Positions 46,790 through 58,754 of a stretch of DNA of 64,000 bases are shown in pieces. Origin of the DNA: Ambrosia x helenae (taxonomy: Eukaryota; Streptophyta; Magnoliopsida; Asterales; Asteraceae); contig JAUTDX010001415.1 in NCBI GenBank assembly GCA_030844895.1, positions 1-64,000 of the forward strand. The letters run 5' to 3'. Within the stretch, counting starts at the first letter, position 1, and every line of letters starts with the position of its first letter. Under the pieces are notes generated by a model. It worked only from the letters and a program-made list of their open reading frames with translations. It was not told the DNA's origin and did not search any database. Both the position numbers and the translations under genes were made by a program.

Positions 46790-49135
46790 AGTTTTTGGCG
46801 CAGTTGCTGGGGAACACAAATAATTTTCAAAGAAAGACCAAAGTCACATAGCTGGTCGGTTTATTTTTCTTTTTCATTTTATTTTAACTTTATTTTTCTT
46901 TTTATTTTTATTCTTCTTTATTTTTCTTTTTCATTTTATTTCTTCTTTATTTTCGATAAATGCAGTTATTTTAGCTTTCTTTGCAGGTTCCCTTCAAGAT
47001 TCGCGACCTTGGAGAATTCCCGTGAAGGACGTCCAGATGATCAAGTTTATCAACTTTTATTTTGAAGGGTTTTTATTTCTGTTTTTTTTTTTTCGTTTAG
47101 AAAAGGTTTGTCATACCGTGAAGATCGGCAGGTAAGTTTAGTTAAATGCGGAAAATGAGCTGTGTGAGATTTTTCAAAAAACAAAAATAAACTTAAAATG
47201 TTTTCGGGGCTTAGTATTGAGTTTTAAAATTTAGGAAGATGCTTCCAAATTTTAAAACAATACTATGAAAAACCGTTTAAAAATTTAAAAACGTAATCTC
47301 CACCTTTAAAACCGCCATTTTCTGTTGTTTTTCTCTATCTCAAAATCTTCACTCTAAGGTATGTATAAAACTTTCCTAAACAACTTTTTTTTCTTTTTTT
47401 ATTTGTTGAAGTTGCTTTACGTGCACGCGAGTTACATGTTTGGAACGTGTTTAGTCTCTGATTGGACATGTTCCACCCGCTAGTGTTTCGGCACTAGTAT
47501 TCTATCCCTAGTTTTAGTATATTATATATCTAGTTTACTTTTATTTTAGTTTTTAGGACAGGTTGAGGAGAGCTTGCTAGGATGAAGCGAAATTTTGGCG
47601 AACTTGCAAGGCGACTGTAGGTATCAACCACACGCTGGTGAATTCACCACTATCAGGGGAGTATTAGTTTATCTTGCCTCTTTTTCCATTTCTATACTTA
47701 AATTTTTAGCAAAATTTTAAGTGTGGGGTGGAACGTTATTGTTGCTTATTTTATTACTTCTAGCGGGTCATTTTATTATTGTTTATCGGCCATCTGCTAC
47801 CCTATTAACCGCTTGATACCCGTAGCACCACTCAAAGTCATTTAGGGCAAATTAGTAAAGTCTATTAGACTTATCCGAGTGAACGCTATTAGGCATCTCA
47901 CTGAACGGTTCACACCAAAGGATAGTCGAAATATGATAAATATCTAGAAATCCAATATATATATATATATAATAGAAAAATAGGTTGCATGGCAAGTAGA
48001 AAATACCTCAAAATATATGCTTAAAATCTATACCTTATCCTACCCGCTTGTCCGTGAGAGTTTCTTGAGCCTTATCGAGCACCACACTTATATATATCAT
48101 TTATTGCTCGCTTCATTTGCTTGAGAGATATCCGACCTTAGTCCTACACGGTTAGAACTTGTGTGTCTTATACATTTCGAGATCGCACGCGAGGTGAGAG
48201 AGTCTGAAGATGATCAAGGCACATAGGATACACCCATTCCATTTTTCATTAGCCTATCACATACATACCTCTCACCTAGTTACCCCTCTTGAGCCTTAGC
48301 CACTTTTGTTTCTTCCATCACATCGAGCCCATGTCATGTTTTGGTGAAGGAAGCTGGTTGAAGGCAATTGGGACAGTCTTTGGCAGTCTTGGAATGAAAG
48401 GAACAAATCAGACGTCACGGTTTCCACCAAGGAGGTTTGACAAAAGAAGAAAAGATAGCCATGAAGAGTCATCACACCAAAGAATAAGGTTCACTACAAG
48501 CAGCATTTTGCAAAAAATAAATAAATAAATAAATTCGAGAAATAAGTCGGAAAAAGCTCCACAATAAAAGGGCTTAGAGAAAACAACTTTATTTGAAGAT
48601 GGATTTCTAGGACATTCCTAGCGGGGATTATTAAGGGGAAAACCGAACAGTTCGCAAAGTAGGGACGTCAAAGCAATTAGTCTTCAGGGGAAGAGTTTCA
48701 CAAGCCCAATATCCAGAGCTCGACATCTTCCCATCATGCCTCAGCCGCTACCCGATCCAGACATGTCAGTAGATACCCATCCAACCCATTTATCACTTTA
48801 TCATCTTCACCCGATCAAAGACCTTGTGATTCACGTTTTCTTGCCCATATTCCGCGGTGGAGATTTGATTTGCATACAAGCCTATGACTTGTGTCAGCTT
48901 TGGTTCGGACTTGAGTGTTCACCCCCAAAACTCACCAAAAAGATAAACCCGAGTGTTGAGTGAACCTTGTGAGCAGGTACATGTTTGAGACTAATTTAGG
49001 GGTTACGTAGGCATGTCATGCAGTTTTTATTTTTCCATCATAAAATAAAATAAGTGGCTTGAGGATTTATATTGCCTTCGACAGATCTTTGTCTTGTTGC
49101 TTGAGGACAAGAAATAGTCTAAGTGTGGGGTAGTA
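46790..49135 (+). other. Interior of the second gypsy element
   Basis: It starts with a primer-binding-like TTTTTGGCGCAGTTGCTGGG and ends in the polypurine tract AAGTGTGGGGTAGTA. There is a T/C-rich low-complexity tract at 46860-46970 and a TA repeat near 47955. No gag, protease, RT or integrase motif is visible. Short open frames (48289-48528, for example) resemble nothing known to me. Confidence 0.7.
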
Positions 49136-50044
49136 TGATGTGTCCTGATTATAACATATAAAACATGCATAATTAGTCTCATAATAGGACAGAATTGGGG
49201 CTAAAATTACTGATTTTTGCTACTTTATCGTTCCTATTTGTATGTTTCAGGAAATTGGAGCTCCACACTGAAAAAAGTGATTTTCGGATAAAAACATCTA
49301 AGAAACGGAGATTCCAGTGGATACGAGACTCGCAACATGTTCCCTGTATGTGCTTAAACGATAATCAAATCAGTCCAGGACACTAGAAGACAAAGCGGCA
49401 TAACTCGAGAAGGAATTGAAGACTTAGAAGTTTTGTCAGATGAGCACGGGTGTGTCAATACTTTGTGCACGGCCGTGCACTTGTCCCGGGTCAACAAGTC
49501 AACATTTACAGGTCAACGGAAGGCAAAAAGTCAGATTTCTGGGTTGCACTGGCGTGCTAATACCTTGTGCACGGCGGTGCTAGCTGAAACGTGCTGCTCA
49601 AGGCATCAACCGACAAAATCTGACAACTTTCTGGGTTACACGCCCGTGCTTCAACAGTTGGCACCCCATGCTTACCTTGATTTGCCTATAAATAACAAGC
49701 TCACCTCAACCATTTGGCATCCCTTCTTGTGCTTTCTTGGGCCGACTTCCAAGCTTCGTCCAGAGATCTTGGGGTCTTGTGGGAGGCCTTAGGGCCATCC
49801 TAACATCCCACCAAGGTTAGGCCTTATCCTACCTTGATTACCTTGGCCGAGAACGGGATCGTAAAGTAGTTCATGCAATAAACATCGAGGGTCGTGAGGA
49901 TTACATTAGATGCATAGCACTAGGAGATGGAAGGCTTGTCTATGAGCAACCATGTTCATGTGTTGATCATTCTTTATGGTTGTATCTTTCTATAATCTCC
50001 GAACCCACTTCGATTTTGTAGACTTGTATTATTATTATTATTAT

Positions 50045-50083
<39 letters not shown>

Positions 50084-51412
50084 CAGCTACAGTAGTAGTT
50101 GTGTCATCTTCTTTCTAATTCTTGTTTATTTATCTTGTGACAGGTTCAAATGGTGATTAACTTAATAAACTAAAACCAACCTTAACTTAATAAAATAAAC
50201 TATCAAGAGGTTTAATCAGCTTCTGGTAGTCCCGAGCTAGATCCAAGGCAAGGAAACCGGTGGTGAGACAGATCCTTCGGGCTTCTGATATCTAAACCGG
50301 GTTCTAAGCAACGGCTTCTCAAGTGGACCAGATATGAGTGACACATTTTTGGTACTTACCAGATGAATGAATGATTTTCTTAGCAAATGGGCGGATTCCC
50401 TATGGGTGCAACAGCGATATTCGGATTACACACCTTTAGGATTATGTTCCACGTTTGTTAAGGATTTCATTCATCTCGGGAGGCTATGGGTTGGGTTAAT
50501 TAAGTCACAAATCACTAAACCAATTTTATATTTACTTGATCAATAAATATTAAAGTGTCACAATTAAAATAAATAAAACAAGAATTCCATATCTAGGTCT
50601 CGTTAGTACAAAACCGTTAACCAATGGGGAGACACGTCGCCTAAGTTGACTGTAAGAGAGATCCTTCAGTTTTCATGATCGTTAACCTACTTAGGGGATA
50701 CAAGACTAACTCTAAGTAGAGATCCTTCGGTACGGAATGCGAGAGCTAAGGGAAGTGTACGGTGTTCCACGTCGGAAGTTAAGCCTCCATTTCAAGAAGA
50801 AGATGATTTAGAGGACCAGAGACTTGACCGCGGTTTGGGAAGCCTGCAAAAGCAGGGCTCAGTCAGTGAACCTTCATGTGGGCCCGCTTCGAGAGGTTAA
50901 GAACACTACTCAGTAGTGGCGCCGATTCTCTATCAAGTAGTTAACACTTCAAGCTTACTCTCGTCCTCCTCACAAATAATTAAACTTAATACTTTTTTTA
51001 ATAATAAACTTAACTACTTATACAGAGGGCCCCGAGATGTGCATGATCATTATCTCTACTATTTTGTCTTTTTATTTTATAAAACCCAAAACCCTTTTTC
51101 AAAACTATTTTTCTTAAGAACCCCTCCGTTTTATTTTCCTTTTCAAACCCGGTTAGTTAAATGATGAAAGGTTGAGTAGGGGAAAGTGTGTTCTTTGGAA
51201 TACGATACTCGGTATTTACCCTAGAAAGCTATGCTATACACGTCAGGTTCTCTGCCTATGTGTTAGTTTTAGTTTCTAAAGTAATTGTCGTTTACTTATA
51301 AATTTAAAACTTGTTTAAAACGGTTTAGTAAAAATCCATCGTTTTCCCAAAACCATTGTTTTGGAATTTAAAACATCAAGTTTTTGGCACCGGGAAAATG
51401 ATATTTGTATTA
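49136..51412 (+). repeat. 3' LTR of the second gypsy element, main part
   Basis: It opens TGATGTGTCC right after the polypurine tract and matches the left LTR. It is interrupted at 51412 by Helitron 3 and resumes at 59480-59510. It contains an ATT/GTA trinucleotide microsatellite at about 50028-50098 that is much shorter in the left LTR. Confidence 0.85.
50028..50098. repeat. ATT/GTA compound microsatellite
   Basis: Runs of ATT are followed by about 14 GTA units, expanded relative to the corresponding site of the left LTR near 45410. Confidence 0.9.
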
Positions 51413-52306
51413 TCTTCTTATTAAGGAGTGATGGCCAACATGGTCATTTTCATTTCCGTACAACTTAAGAAGCAACATGTACAACATACTTAACTAAGAA
51501 ATTTAAGGGTATTATGGGAATAATTGTGACAATTAAGACACTTAGAAGGGTAATGTAGACTTTTCACCCACCTCATCCTTTACAATATCACTACACATTT
51601 ACAATAATACCCTTTTTTCCATCCATGCCCCCACAAACATCATTCAAGAAGACACCTACAATATTACCTCCATCATTAAACCCTTACTTCAGTTATATCA
51701 TCTTCACTTACTTCGTCTCTTCATTGTACCTAATTAAGTGCTATTAAAGGCTTATTCAGCAACTAAATGGGATTCAGTGCGATTAGCTATTGAATGAAAT
51801 AAATCCCTTGGAAATTGAATCATTACTTTTGTTCTGCTACTACGTATTATAAAGCATGAAGTGTGTATCATCATCGGCCTTCATTCCCTTGACAACCTCT
51901 CTGCAACAAAGAAAGTAAGCATCTCTTTTTTCTAATTGCTTCCTTCCATGACCCTACCTACTGATTGCATTTAATAGATGGAGTCATATGATTGATTGGA
52001 AATGCTTGATTTGGTTTTGGGTTTTCTTTTTATAAGTGTTATTGTTGTCATTTGATTGGTTAAGGACGCCTATCTAATAGCTTGAAAATTGCTTCTAAAT
52101 GCAGCCTATGTATCTGAATGACACTGATATACTTGCTAACTTTATTGTTTGATTTACTTATATTTGTTAATTATGGAATATCTTGATTTTAATTTTTTAG
52201 TGTCTCATTCCCTTTACTGTCATTTTTGTTGTATATTTTTATAATGTAAACATTTCATAAATAGAGTTTGGTTGTGATTCCTCATTTTTTGGTTTTCCGT
52301 TGGTAG

Positions 52307-52489
52307 GATTTGATGCCAGGAGGTTTAAATTCCCTGGTTCGGGCTTTCAAATCAGCTGGTGGCCAGCCTATCATAATTGATTTAGTAAACGATTCACGTA
52401 TGTGGGATATTGATGGGAATGAATATATTGATTATGTTGGTTCATGGGGTCCTGCAATCATTGGGCATGCAGACGACAAGATATCATAA
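52307..52489 (+). pseudogene. Glutamate-1-semialdehyde 2,1-aminomutase exon fragment
   Basis: After a TTGGTAG acceptor the frame reads DLMPGGLNSLVRAFKS, then GGQPIIID, MWDIDGNEYIDYVGSWGPAI and GHADDK. This is the N-terminal part of plant GSA aminomutase (HemL/GSA-AT), a PLP enzyme making 5-aminolevulinate in plastids. Homology stops at about 52480 and a TAA follows (52487-52489), with no splice donor. It lacks the transit peptide, the catalytic lysine and most of the enzyme, so it is a captured fragment and not functional. Confidence 0.9.
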
Positions 52490-53679
52490 TATCTATGTTT
52501 GTTAGAAACTTGTTTTCTTAGATGTAAGAAATTGATTACAACAGTTATGTTATTATTTCAATAATATTGTAATTCACATGTTTTATATATTGAAACATAT
52601 ACTTCTTGCAAAACATATTTTATTTGACCCGTTATAGATCTACCCTTTCGTATGAATCCAAAAATCAATGTATATTGTTTAGTATAGCTGGAGTCTGTTT
52701 TTAAAAGTGCGAGACGTGTCAAGGGGATAGGGAGGAGCCTCGCGCCTAGGCGCGCTTTTTTAGGACACGTTGGAGTTTAGTTGTGCCTTGAACACTTAAA
52801 GGAATATGTTTAATAATCATTTGGCAAAGACTATATTTATCTACGGTAAGAAAGTATTGTTGCCTAGGGACTGCATACAAAATAGTGAAATACTATACTT
52901 TCCAATAATACAAAAGATCAAGAATTATTCTTTGAGAATTTAACAAACTATAGATCAAGAAATGGGCCTGGCAGGTCGAAATACATCTAAAATGGTACAT
53001 TGCTTGCTCTTTTATTTTTCTACATGGGTCATATTTAAATGTTTACCTGAAAAGGGAAACGGGTCAAACGGTTTAAAAGTCGCCTAAAGTTATAGTCGAA
53101 ATGTTTGTGATAAATTTGATATTATAAAGTAACTTTTCTAACAAATTAAGTTGCCATTCTTATATATCATATGCTGAACTAAACTTCTTTATTGCGAACT
53201 AGGTCCGGGTTAGATCCAGAAAGATCTAAGCCAGAAGATGATGACGACAATGTGGATTTGAAAAAAAAACAATGTACTTCTAATGAACCAAACATGCTTA
53301 GGTATGATCATCATGGTGTTGCGCTCATTTTTGCATCCCCTTCTATACTTGTAAGGGTATGCAGCTATGCAATTTTCTTTCACCTTTCTAGGGTTTTCGT
53401 ATTTTACAATACTGTGCAGGTAGACAGACAAAAACTTGTCTCAAATTTACATTTTGGTAATGGGTTTGTTATTGAATTACCAGGATATGAACATGTTTTT
53501 TTTACTTTAAATAAACAACATTGAGAGCAACTACTATTTTTGGCAGAACCTCTAAATTTAGGCATATGCTTATCAATATATTACTACACATGGAATGTCA
53601 AATCATCGGCGTTATGTTATTCAATGGAAATTTATTTCGTTAATGGATTTATGGATGATATTATAACATAATTTGATGT
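52490..53679. other. Helitron 3 filler with a truncated GCGCC-rich repeat
   Basis: At about 52695-52765 there is a truncated relative of the hAT-like MITE at 38791-39202 (CCTAGGCGCGCTTTTTT). An open stretch at 53202-53290 (GLDPERSKPEDDDDNVDLKK) may be another captured exon, source unknown. Confidence 0.45.
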
Positions 53680-53684
53680 TTGCT

Positions 53685-55449
53685 TGTAACACCCCAAAAA
53701 TGTTTAAGTAATAATAATATGGTAGAAACTAATATATGTGTAAGTATGAGTATGTATGTATACGTGAATATATGTGTATGTATATGTGTGTACCCATAGT
53801 TGTAAGTAGTGCATTGGTAGTTGTACATGTAACAAAATAAAACTAACCAAGTTAGCTACTTAATTAATTGGTAGAAACTTAGTTGGTAAAAAGGGATGGG
53901 TTAAACATGAATCAACACTCATCTTGAGGGGTTGGTTTTGGAAGATTAGAAAGGTTAACTAAATAAGGGGTTAGGAAGGAAAAATGGGGGTTTAGAAAAG
54001 AAAAGAAAAAGAAAACGCAGAGAGAGAGAGAGAAGGGGGGGGGGGGGGAGGTGACAAGAGGGCTCTCCAAATCAGCCTCCATAGCTACAAATTGGAGTAA
54101 GAAATCACCCTTGAGTCCCTGCATGTTCTTGGATTTACATCCATCTAGTGGTACTAATCTCATTGGTAAGTTGAAGAATTAATTTTAGTAGAATATGGAA
54201 GTGATATGTGGAATTTCATAATCATATTATGATAATTACTTCATGTGGCTTAGGAAAAGATGATTACTATGTGTGGTAGTGTAGAATTGATGAAATTGTA
54301 TGTTAAATTGGGTGTATTGGGGCTGAATTAAGAATTATTAAGTGGGTGTTGGGATAAAGGTTCCTGTTGACTTTTAAAAGTCAAACAGGACCTTAATATC
54401 ATGATAGCTTAATTGATTATGCATTATTGTTAGAAAATTTTTGTAGATTGTAAATGCTAATGTAGGAAGAAGAATTGTGCACCCTAAAATTTGTATAATA
54501 ACTTGAAGGAATGTGAATGCACACAAAATGTTTGATGAAATGCTTGGCACTTTAGAATAGGTGAATTTGTAAGAAATAAATGTCAAACATGATGGTAGTG
54601 TATGTAACTATGAAATCATGCTAGTTTATTATCCTTAAACCAAGAATGGTAGTGGGTGAAAGTATGAGAACTAAAGTAAGAATTTCCTTCACTATATAGG
54701 TGTGAAGGTTGAAGGTTCAAGTAGTCAAAAGGAGCAAGGTGCACGTGACAAAGGTAAGTTGGTTACTCCTAACTATTTATTGTGATGGATATATTAGACA
54801 TGATTGTTATGTTACTTGTTGTTGGTTTATATGATAGAATGTAGGTAGTATGAAGTGTCCTTAGTGGCTACACAAGGATGCATAAATAGTGGAATGTATG
54901 GTATGAAATGGTAGAAATACCCTTAACGGGTCATGAAGGTAGAATGGTGGAATGTATGGTATGAAATGGTAGAAATACCCTTAACGGGTCACGAAAGAAT
55001 AATAGTGGAATGTATAGTATGAAATGGTGGAAATACCCTTAATGGGTCACAAGGAAGGTTGGAGGGATGCATCATAGTTTAATGGGTTGTTTGATGCCTT
55101 ATGAACTAGATGTTGATGTTTTTTTTTTCTTAGCATGCTCAAGGTTTGTTTGTTTGTGTTGATGATAGGTAAAGCTCATGAATGAAGATTAAGTCTCGGG
55201 AAGGTCAAGTTGCACGCTCAAGTCTTAATGGGTTGGATACCATGGTAGTCCTAGGATCTTTTGGGCCATAATAGACAAGTTGTTAATATTTTTTACATGG
55301 TTGAAGTTATGGTCAAAGATTCGTAGCCAATTTTGGGTCATGTCTTTTGTAAACTTAAATGGATGTCTAACAAGGTTGTTTAGTATCTTATTTGGTTAAA
55401 ACCTTATGGGTGTTATGTGTTTAAAAAAAATAAAAAATCGAGTCTTACA
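53685..55449. mobile_element. Solo LTR (1765 bp) with 5 bp TSD
   Basis: It begins TGTAACACCCC and ends GTCTTACA, flanked by TTGCT at 53680-53684 and 55450-55454. No internal repeat pair, primer-binding site or coding is visible, so it is best read as a solo LTR left by LTR-LTR recombination. It includes a 58 bp tandem repeat at 54891-55060. Confidence 0.82.
54891..55060. repeat. 58 bp tandem repeat, about three copies
   Basis: Copies begin GGAATGTAT(G/A)GTATGAAATG at 54891, 54949 and 55007, each containing ATACCCTTAA(C/T)GGGTCA. Confidence 0.88.
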
Positions 55450-55844
55450 TTGCTGGTATCTACTTGGCAAAAAAATCTTTGCATAATTGTCTCTTTGAAA
55501 CACCACTAAACAGCAGGCACAATGTGTTTAGTAATTAAAATTTTGAAACACCCTGCGTCTGGCATGTTGGGTGTGCTCTTCGGTTCATCTGGTCCATTCT
55601 GTTTCTACCCTTACATTTTTACTGAGCTAATCTGGCAATTTGGTTCCATTCAGCTCAGTTCTGTGGGAATTCTTCCATTCAGAATCAATATTTTTTTATT
55701 TTTAAGTAAAAGTTATACATTGTGAGGTTTTAAATTTTAGTGTATTTGTTGCCCAATAAGAGCCATAAGAGGAACTGAAAATGATTCAGGCCTGTAATTT
55801 CGTTGGGTTGACTTTAGAAACTCGTTATGTGTTAATGAAAATGA

Positions 55845-56185
55845 TATTGGAGATTAGACCATTGACTAGTCAAATAGTCAAAGTAGTAATTGTGGTCAAA
55901 GTCTTCCTTGCATCATGCCCCAAGACTAGCTCCTTGTCTTGTACCCAAATTTTAGTCATTTCCTTTTCTCCTAGAATTGTATCTCCTATAAATTGTGGCA
56001 TCTTGTTCAATTGTAATGCACCAAAAGATTATCAATAAAATACTTCTTTCACATCACTTCTCTTTACTTCTTGTACCAAACCACCTAGCCATTTTGAGAG
56101 TCGTTAGCTAGAAACCAAACCGGCCGCAAGGCCAAACCAACAAACTCAAACCCAAATACAAAACCGCTTCCGCTACAATTTTTCA
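55845..56185 (+). repeat. 5' LTR of the TRIM-like element
   Basis: This 341 bp repeat has a TATA box in CCTATAAATTG (about 55986-55993) and AATAAA at 56034-56039, so promoter and polyadenylation signals both look intact. Confidence 0.93.
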
Positions 56186-56197
56186 TGGTATCAGAGC
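56186..56197 (+). other. Primer-binding site of the TRIM-like element
   Basis: TGGTATCAGAGC abuts the 5' LTR and complements initiator tRNA-Met. Confidence 0.92.
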
Positions 56198-56488
56198 AGT
56201 GTTCTGATCCTGCTAAAAAAAAAAAAACTTAAACTCTTTACCGCCGTACACCACTACTGTTGCCACCATCAAACCCAAAACAACACACCTCCTCCTACAT
56301 TAACCAACCACACACACAAAATACTCTATGTTGTGGTGATTAAACTTTGTTATTGTGTTTACAATAAAAAAGGGGGTGTTGATAAAAAAAATTTTACTTT
56401 TTGAGAGGAGATGAATATAAAAAATGGGGGGGAGGCAATGATGGGCAAAAGCAAGATGGAGATAATCGAAGACCAAGTAAAAAAAGGT

Positions 56489-56947
56489 CGGGTTCCTTTG
56501 CCCGCAAAAAAAAAAGTCGGGTTTAAATTCTTAAAACCCGCAAGAAAAGAAAAGTCGAGTTCTTTGAACTCGCGAGAAAAAGAAAAGTCGGGTTCTTTGA
56601 ACCCGCAAGAAGAAAAAGTCGGGTTCCTTTGAGGCTGCGAAAAGAAAAGTCGAGTTCTTTGAACTCGCGAGAAGAAAAGTCGAGTTCTTTGAACTCGCAA
56701 GAAAAAAAAAAGTCGGGTTCTTTGAACCGGCAAGTAGAAAAAGTCGGGTTCCTTTGAGCCCGCAAGAAGAAATTCGGATTCCTTGAATTCGCAAGAAGAA
56801 AAGTCGAGTCTTTCAAGCTCGCAAGAAGAAAAGTCGGGTTCTTAAAACCCGCAAGAAGAAAAGAAAAGTCGGGTGTTTAACCCGCAAGAAGAAAAGTCGG
56901 GTCTTGAACCCGCAAGAAGAAAAGTCGGGTCCAAATCTATGAGCCCG
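56489..56947 (+). repeat. Array of about 15 short hairpins with co-varying arms
   Basis: Each unit is AAAAGTCGGGTTC-TTT-GAACCCGCAAGAAG or a variant. Stems starting at about 56489, 56518, 56556, 56589, 56620, 56651, 56681, 56714, 56745, 56775, 56805, 56835, 56870, 56898 and 56926 have paired arms. Examples are CGGGTTC/GAACCCG, CGAGTTC/GAACTCG, CGGGTTT/AAACCCG and, with a wobble, CGGATTC/GAATTCG. Spacers are A/G-rich (AAGAAGAAAAGT). Stem lengths range from 4 to 7 bp; units 5 and 8 carry mismatches. Confidence 0.93.
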
Positions 56948-57059
56948 CAAGAAAAGCAAACACTCCAACTTGAGGGGGAGTGTTCAAAAAAAAAGGAAGA
57001 AGAAACATTACTTGGCAAATTGGGCGTTCGTGACCTTCACGCTCCAACTTGAGGGGGAG

Positions 57060-57400
57060 TATTGGAGATTAGACCATTGACTAGTCAAATAGTCAAAGTA
57101 GTAATTGTGGTCAAAGTCTTCCTTACATCATGCCCCAAGACTAGCTCCTTGTCTTCTACCCAAAATTTAGTCATTTCCTTTTCTCCTAGAATTGTATCTC
57201 CTATAAATTGTGGCATCTTGTTCAATTGTAATGCACCAAAAGATTATCAATAAAATACTTCTTTCACATCACTTCTCTTTACTTCTTGTACCAAACCACC
57301 TAGCCATTTTGAGAGTCGTTGGCTAGAAACCAAACCGGCCGCAAGGCCAAACCAACAAACTCAAACCCAAATACAAAACCGCTTCCGCTACAATTTTTCA
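57060..57400 (+). repeat. 3' LTR of the TRIM-like element
   Basis: This 341 bp repeat follows the polypurine tract CTTGAGGGGGAG and is followed by the TSD AATGA. Confidence 0.93.
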
Positions 57401-57645
57401 AATGATGCAGGTCACCATGTTGCCTCCCTTCGTCCGTGAATGTTTTTCATAGGTTTGTCCTTCCATGTGGACGCCTATGGATGAATTGATGGCCCAAATA
57501 TTATATAAAAACATCAAATTAAAAATGATCTATGTAAAATATGGGACCCAACTAAAAAAAATGTATGGACAATTGTATGTACAAATGCCTGACGTGGTAG
57601 TGTTATGTACAATTGTATGGACAATGCATTGGAGATTCTCTAACG

Positions 57646-57957
57646 CTATGTTCCCCAGTTCATTGAAGAAGAGAAAAGAAAAGAAAAGCCCCTCCTTCCC
57701 TTCTTTTCTCTTCTTTTCTTTTCCCCTTCTTTTACCCCTTTTCCTTTCCTTTGGTTTACTCCCAAATTGGGAGGATGAAATTTGCTCCATTTTCCCCTTG
57801 TTTTCCTTTCCCTTCCTTCATATAATAAACTCTGGAACAACCATTTTCATCCCCTTCCTTTCCTTTCCTTCATCACAAAAACTTAGGAACACACACCATT
57901 TTTTTGTTTCCCTCCCTTTCCTTTCTTTTCTTCTTCTTAGTTAACTCAGGAACACAG
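57646..57957. mobile_element. Pyrimidine/purine-rich MITE-like element
   Basis: Imperfect inverted ends (CTATGTTCCCCAGTTCATTG and CAATTGA-like complement ending TTAACTCAGGAACACAG) enclose purine-rich then pyrimidine-rich arms. The open frame across it reflects simple CT-rich sequence. The TSD is unclear. Confidence 0.5.
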
Positions 57958-57962
57958 TGTAA

Positions 57963-58157
57963 GACCGACCTTAGTGGTCTAAGATATTAGTACCCCTCTT
58001 TTTTTATTGGCTCAACCCACTCCCAAGAAATCGATGCCCAATTTCAGCACGAAAAAATTCACGCCACATACCAAAAACCATATTTTGCGCCCAGGGGGAG
58101 TGTAGGGGCGCGAATAGGTCATTTAACGCCCCTTTCATTTCTCCACTAGAGGTGGTC
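57963..58157. mobile_element. Small PIF/Harbinger-like MITE
   Basis: Terminal inverted repeats GACCGACCTTAGTGG and CCACTAGAGGTGGTC are imperfect complements, flanked by TAA at 57960-57962 and 58158-58160. It is 195 bp and non-coding. Confidence 0.65.
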
Positions 58158-58486
58158 TAACAATATCTTTGCATATATTACTGTTAAACCGAGGCATTAG
58201 CTCAATATTCCAACTCTATGGTTATTCACAACCCCTTGAAACTGTTGATATGCGAGTTTCAGTTTTTGTTTAATGTGTGTTGGAATATATGAGTTGATTT
58301 ACTATAGATAATGATTCTTCCACAGTTCCACTTAGATCTTTCAATATTTGGGTGTACTTTTTCAATAGATTTATATCCTATTCTCATCATGGTGTCAGAG
58401 TCCCAATTTTATTTGTTTATGCATTTTTGTTATTGATTTCATTCTCCCACATTTTCAAGTATAAATGTATATTTTTGTCTTTATAG

Positions 58487-58529
58487 GATCTTACGGAGAG
58501 GATACTGACTTTGCTTTCTGACGCAGAAG
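58487..58529 (+). pseudogene. Exon-like fragment in Helitron 3 (DLTERILTLLSDAE)
   Basis: A TTTATAG acceptor, a 43 bp open block and a donor AAG|GTGGGC give a plausible small exon. The source gene is not recognised. It may belong with the block at 58755-58893. Confidence 0.35.
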
Positions 58530-58754
58530 GTGGGCATTGGCATTACACCATAATTTTGTAGCTCATTTGGTTTATTCCTTTCGAGTGTAGATATTGTTTG
58601 ATTGATAAACTAGCGTTTCGAGTGTAGATATTGTCTGATTTTCTTTTTTTTTTCTTTTTGTAGGTTATAATTTTTATTCTTGTGTATTTGCTTTTAAGGT
58701 GTGCTGATTATCACTTCCATAATGCACACTTTCTCATTGATTTTTGTTCTTTGA

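Larger units (their letters stand above)
55845..57400 (+). mobile_element. TRIM-like non-autonomous copia element (1556 bp)
   Basis: Two 341 bp LTRs (55845-56185 and 57060-57400) start TATTGGAG and end TTTTTCA. They differ at about four positions by hand count, so the insertion is recent. The TSD is AATGA (55840-55844, 57401-57405). A primer-binding site TGGTATCAGAGC follows the left LTR at once (56186-56197), and a polypurine tract TTGAGGGGGAG precedes the right one. The 0.87 kb interior codes for nothing recognisable and is mostly a hairpin array. Confidence 0.95.

Noticed and set aside
56359..56816. Overlapping minus-strand open frames across the hairpin array
   Set aside because: They exist in all three frames because the repeat lacks stop trinucleotides on that strand. 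The protein would be a translated simple repeat, and nothing suggests translation.
56489..56947. CRISPR-like array
   Set aside because: Repeats and spacers vary in length, spacers are simple A/G tracts, there are no cas genes and the context is a plant retroelement.
57465..57944. 159-codon plus-strand frame
   Set aside because: Most of it is a CT-rich MITE arm giving Ser/Phe/Pro repeats. It spans two repeat boundaries.
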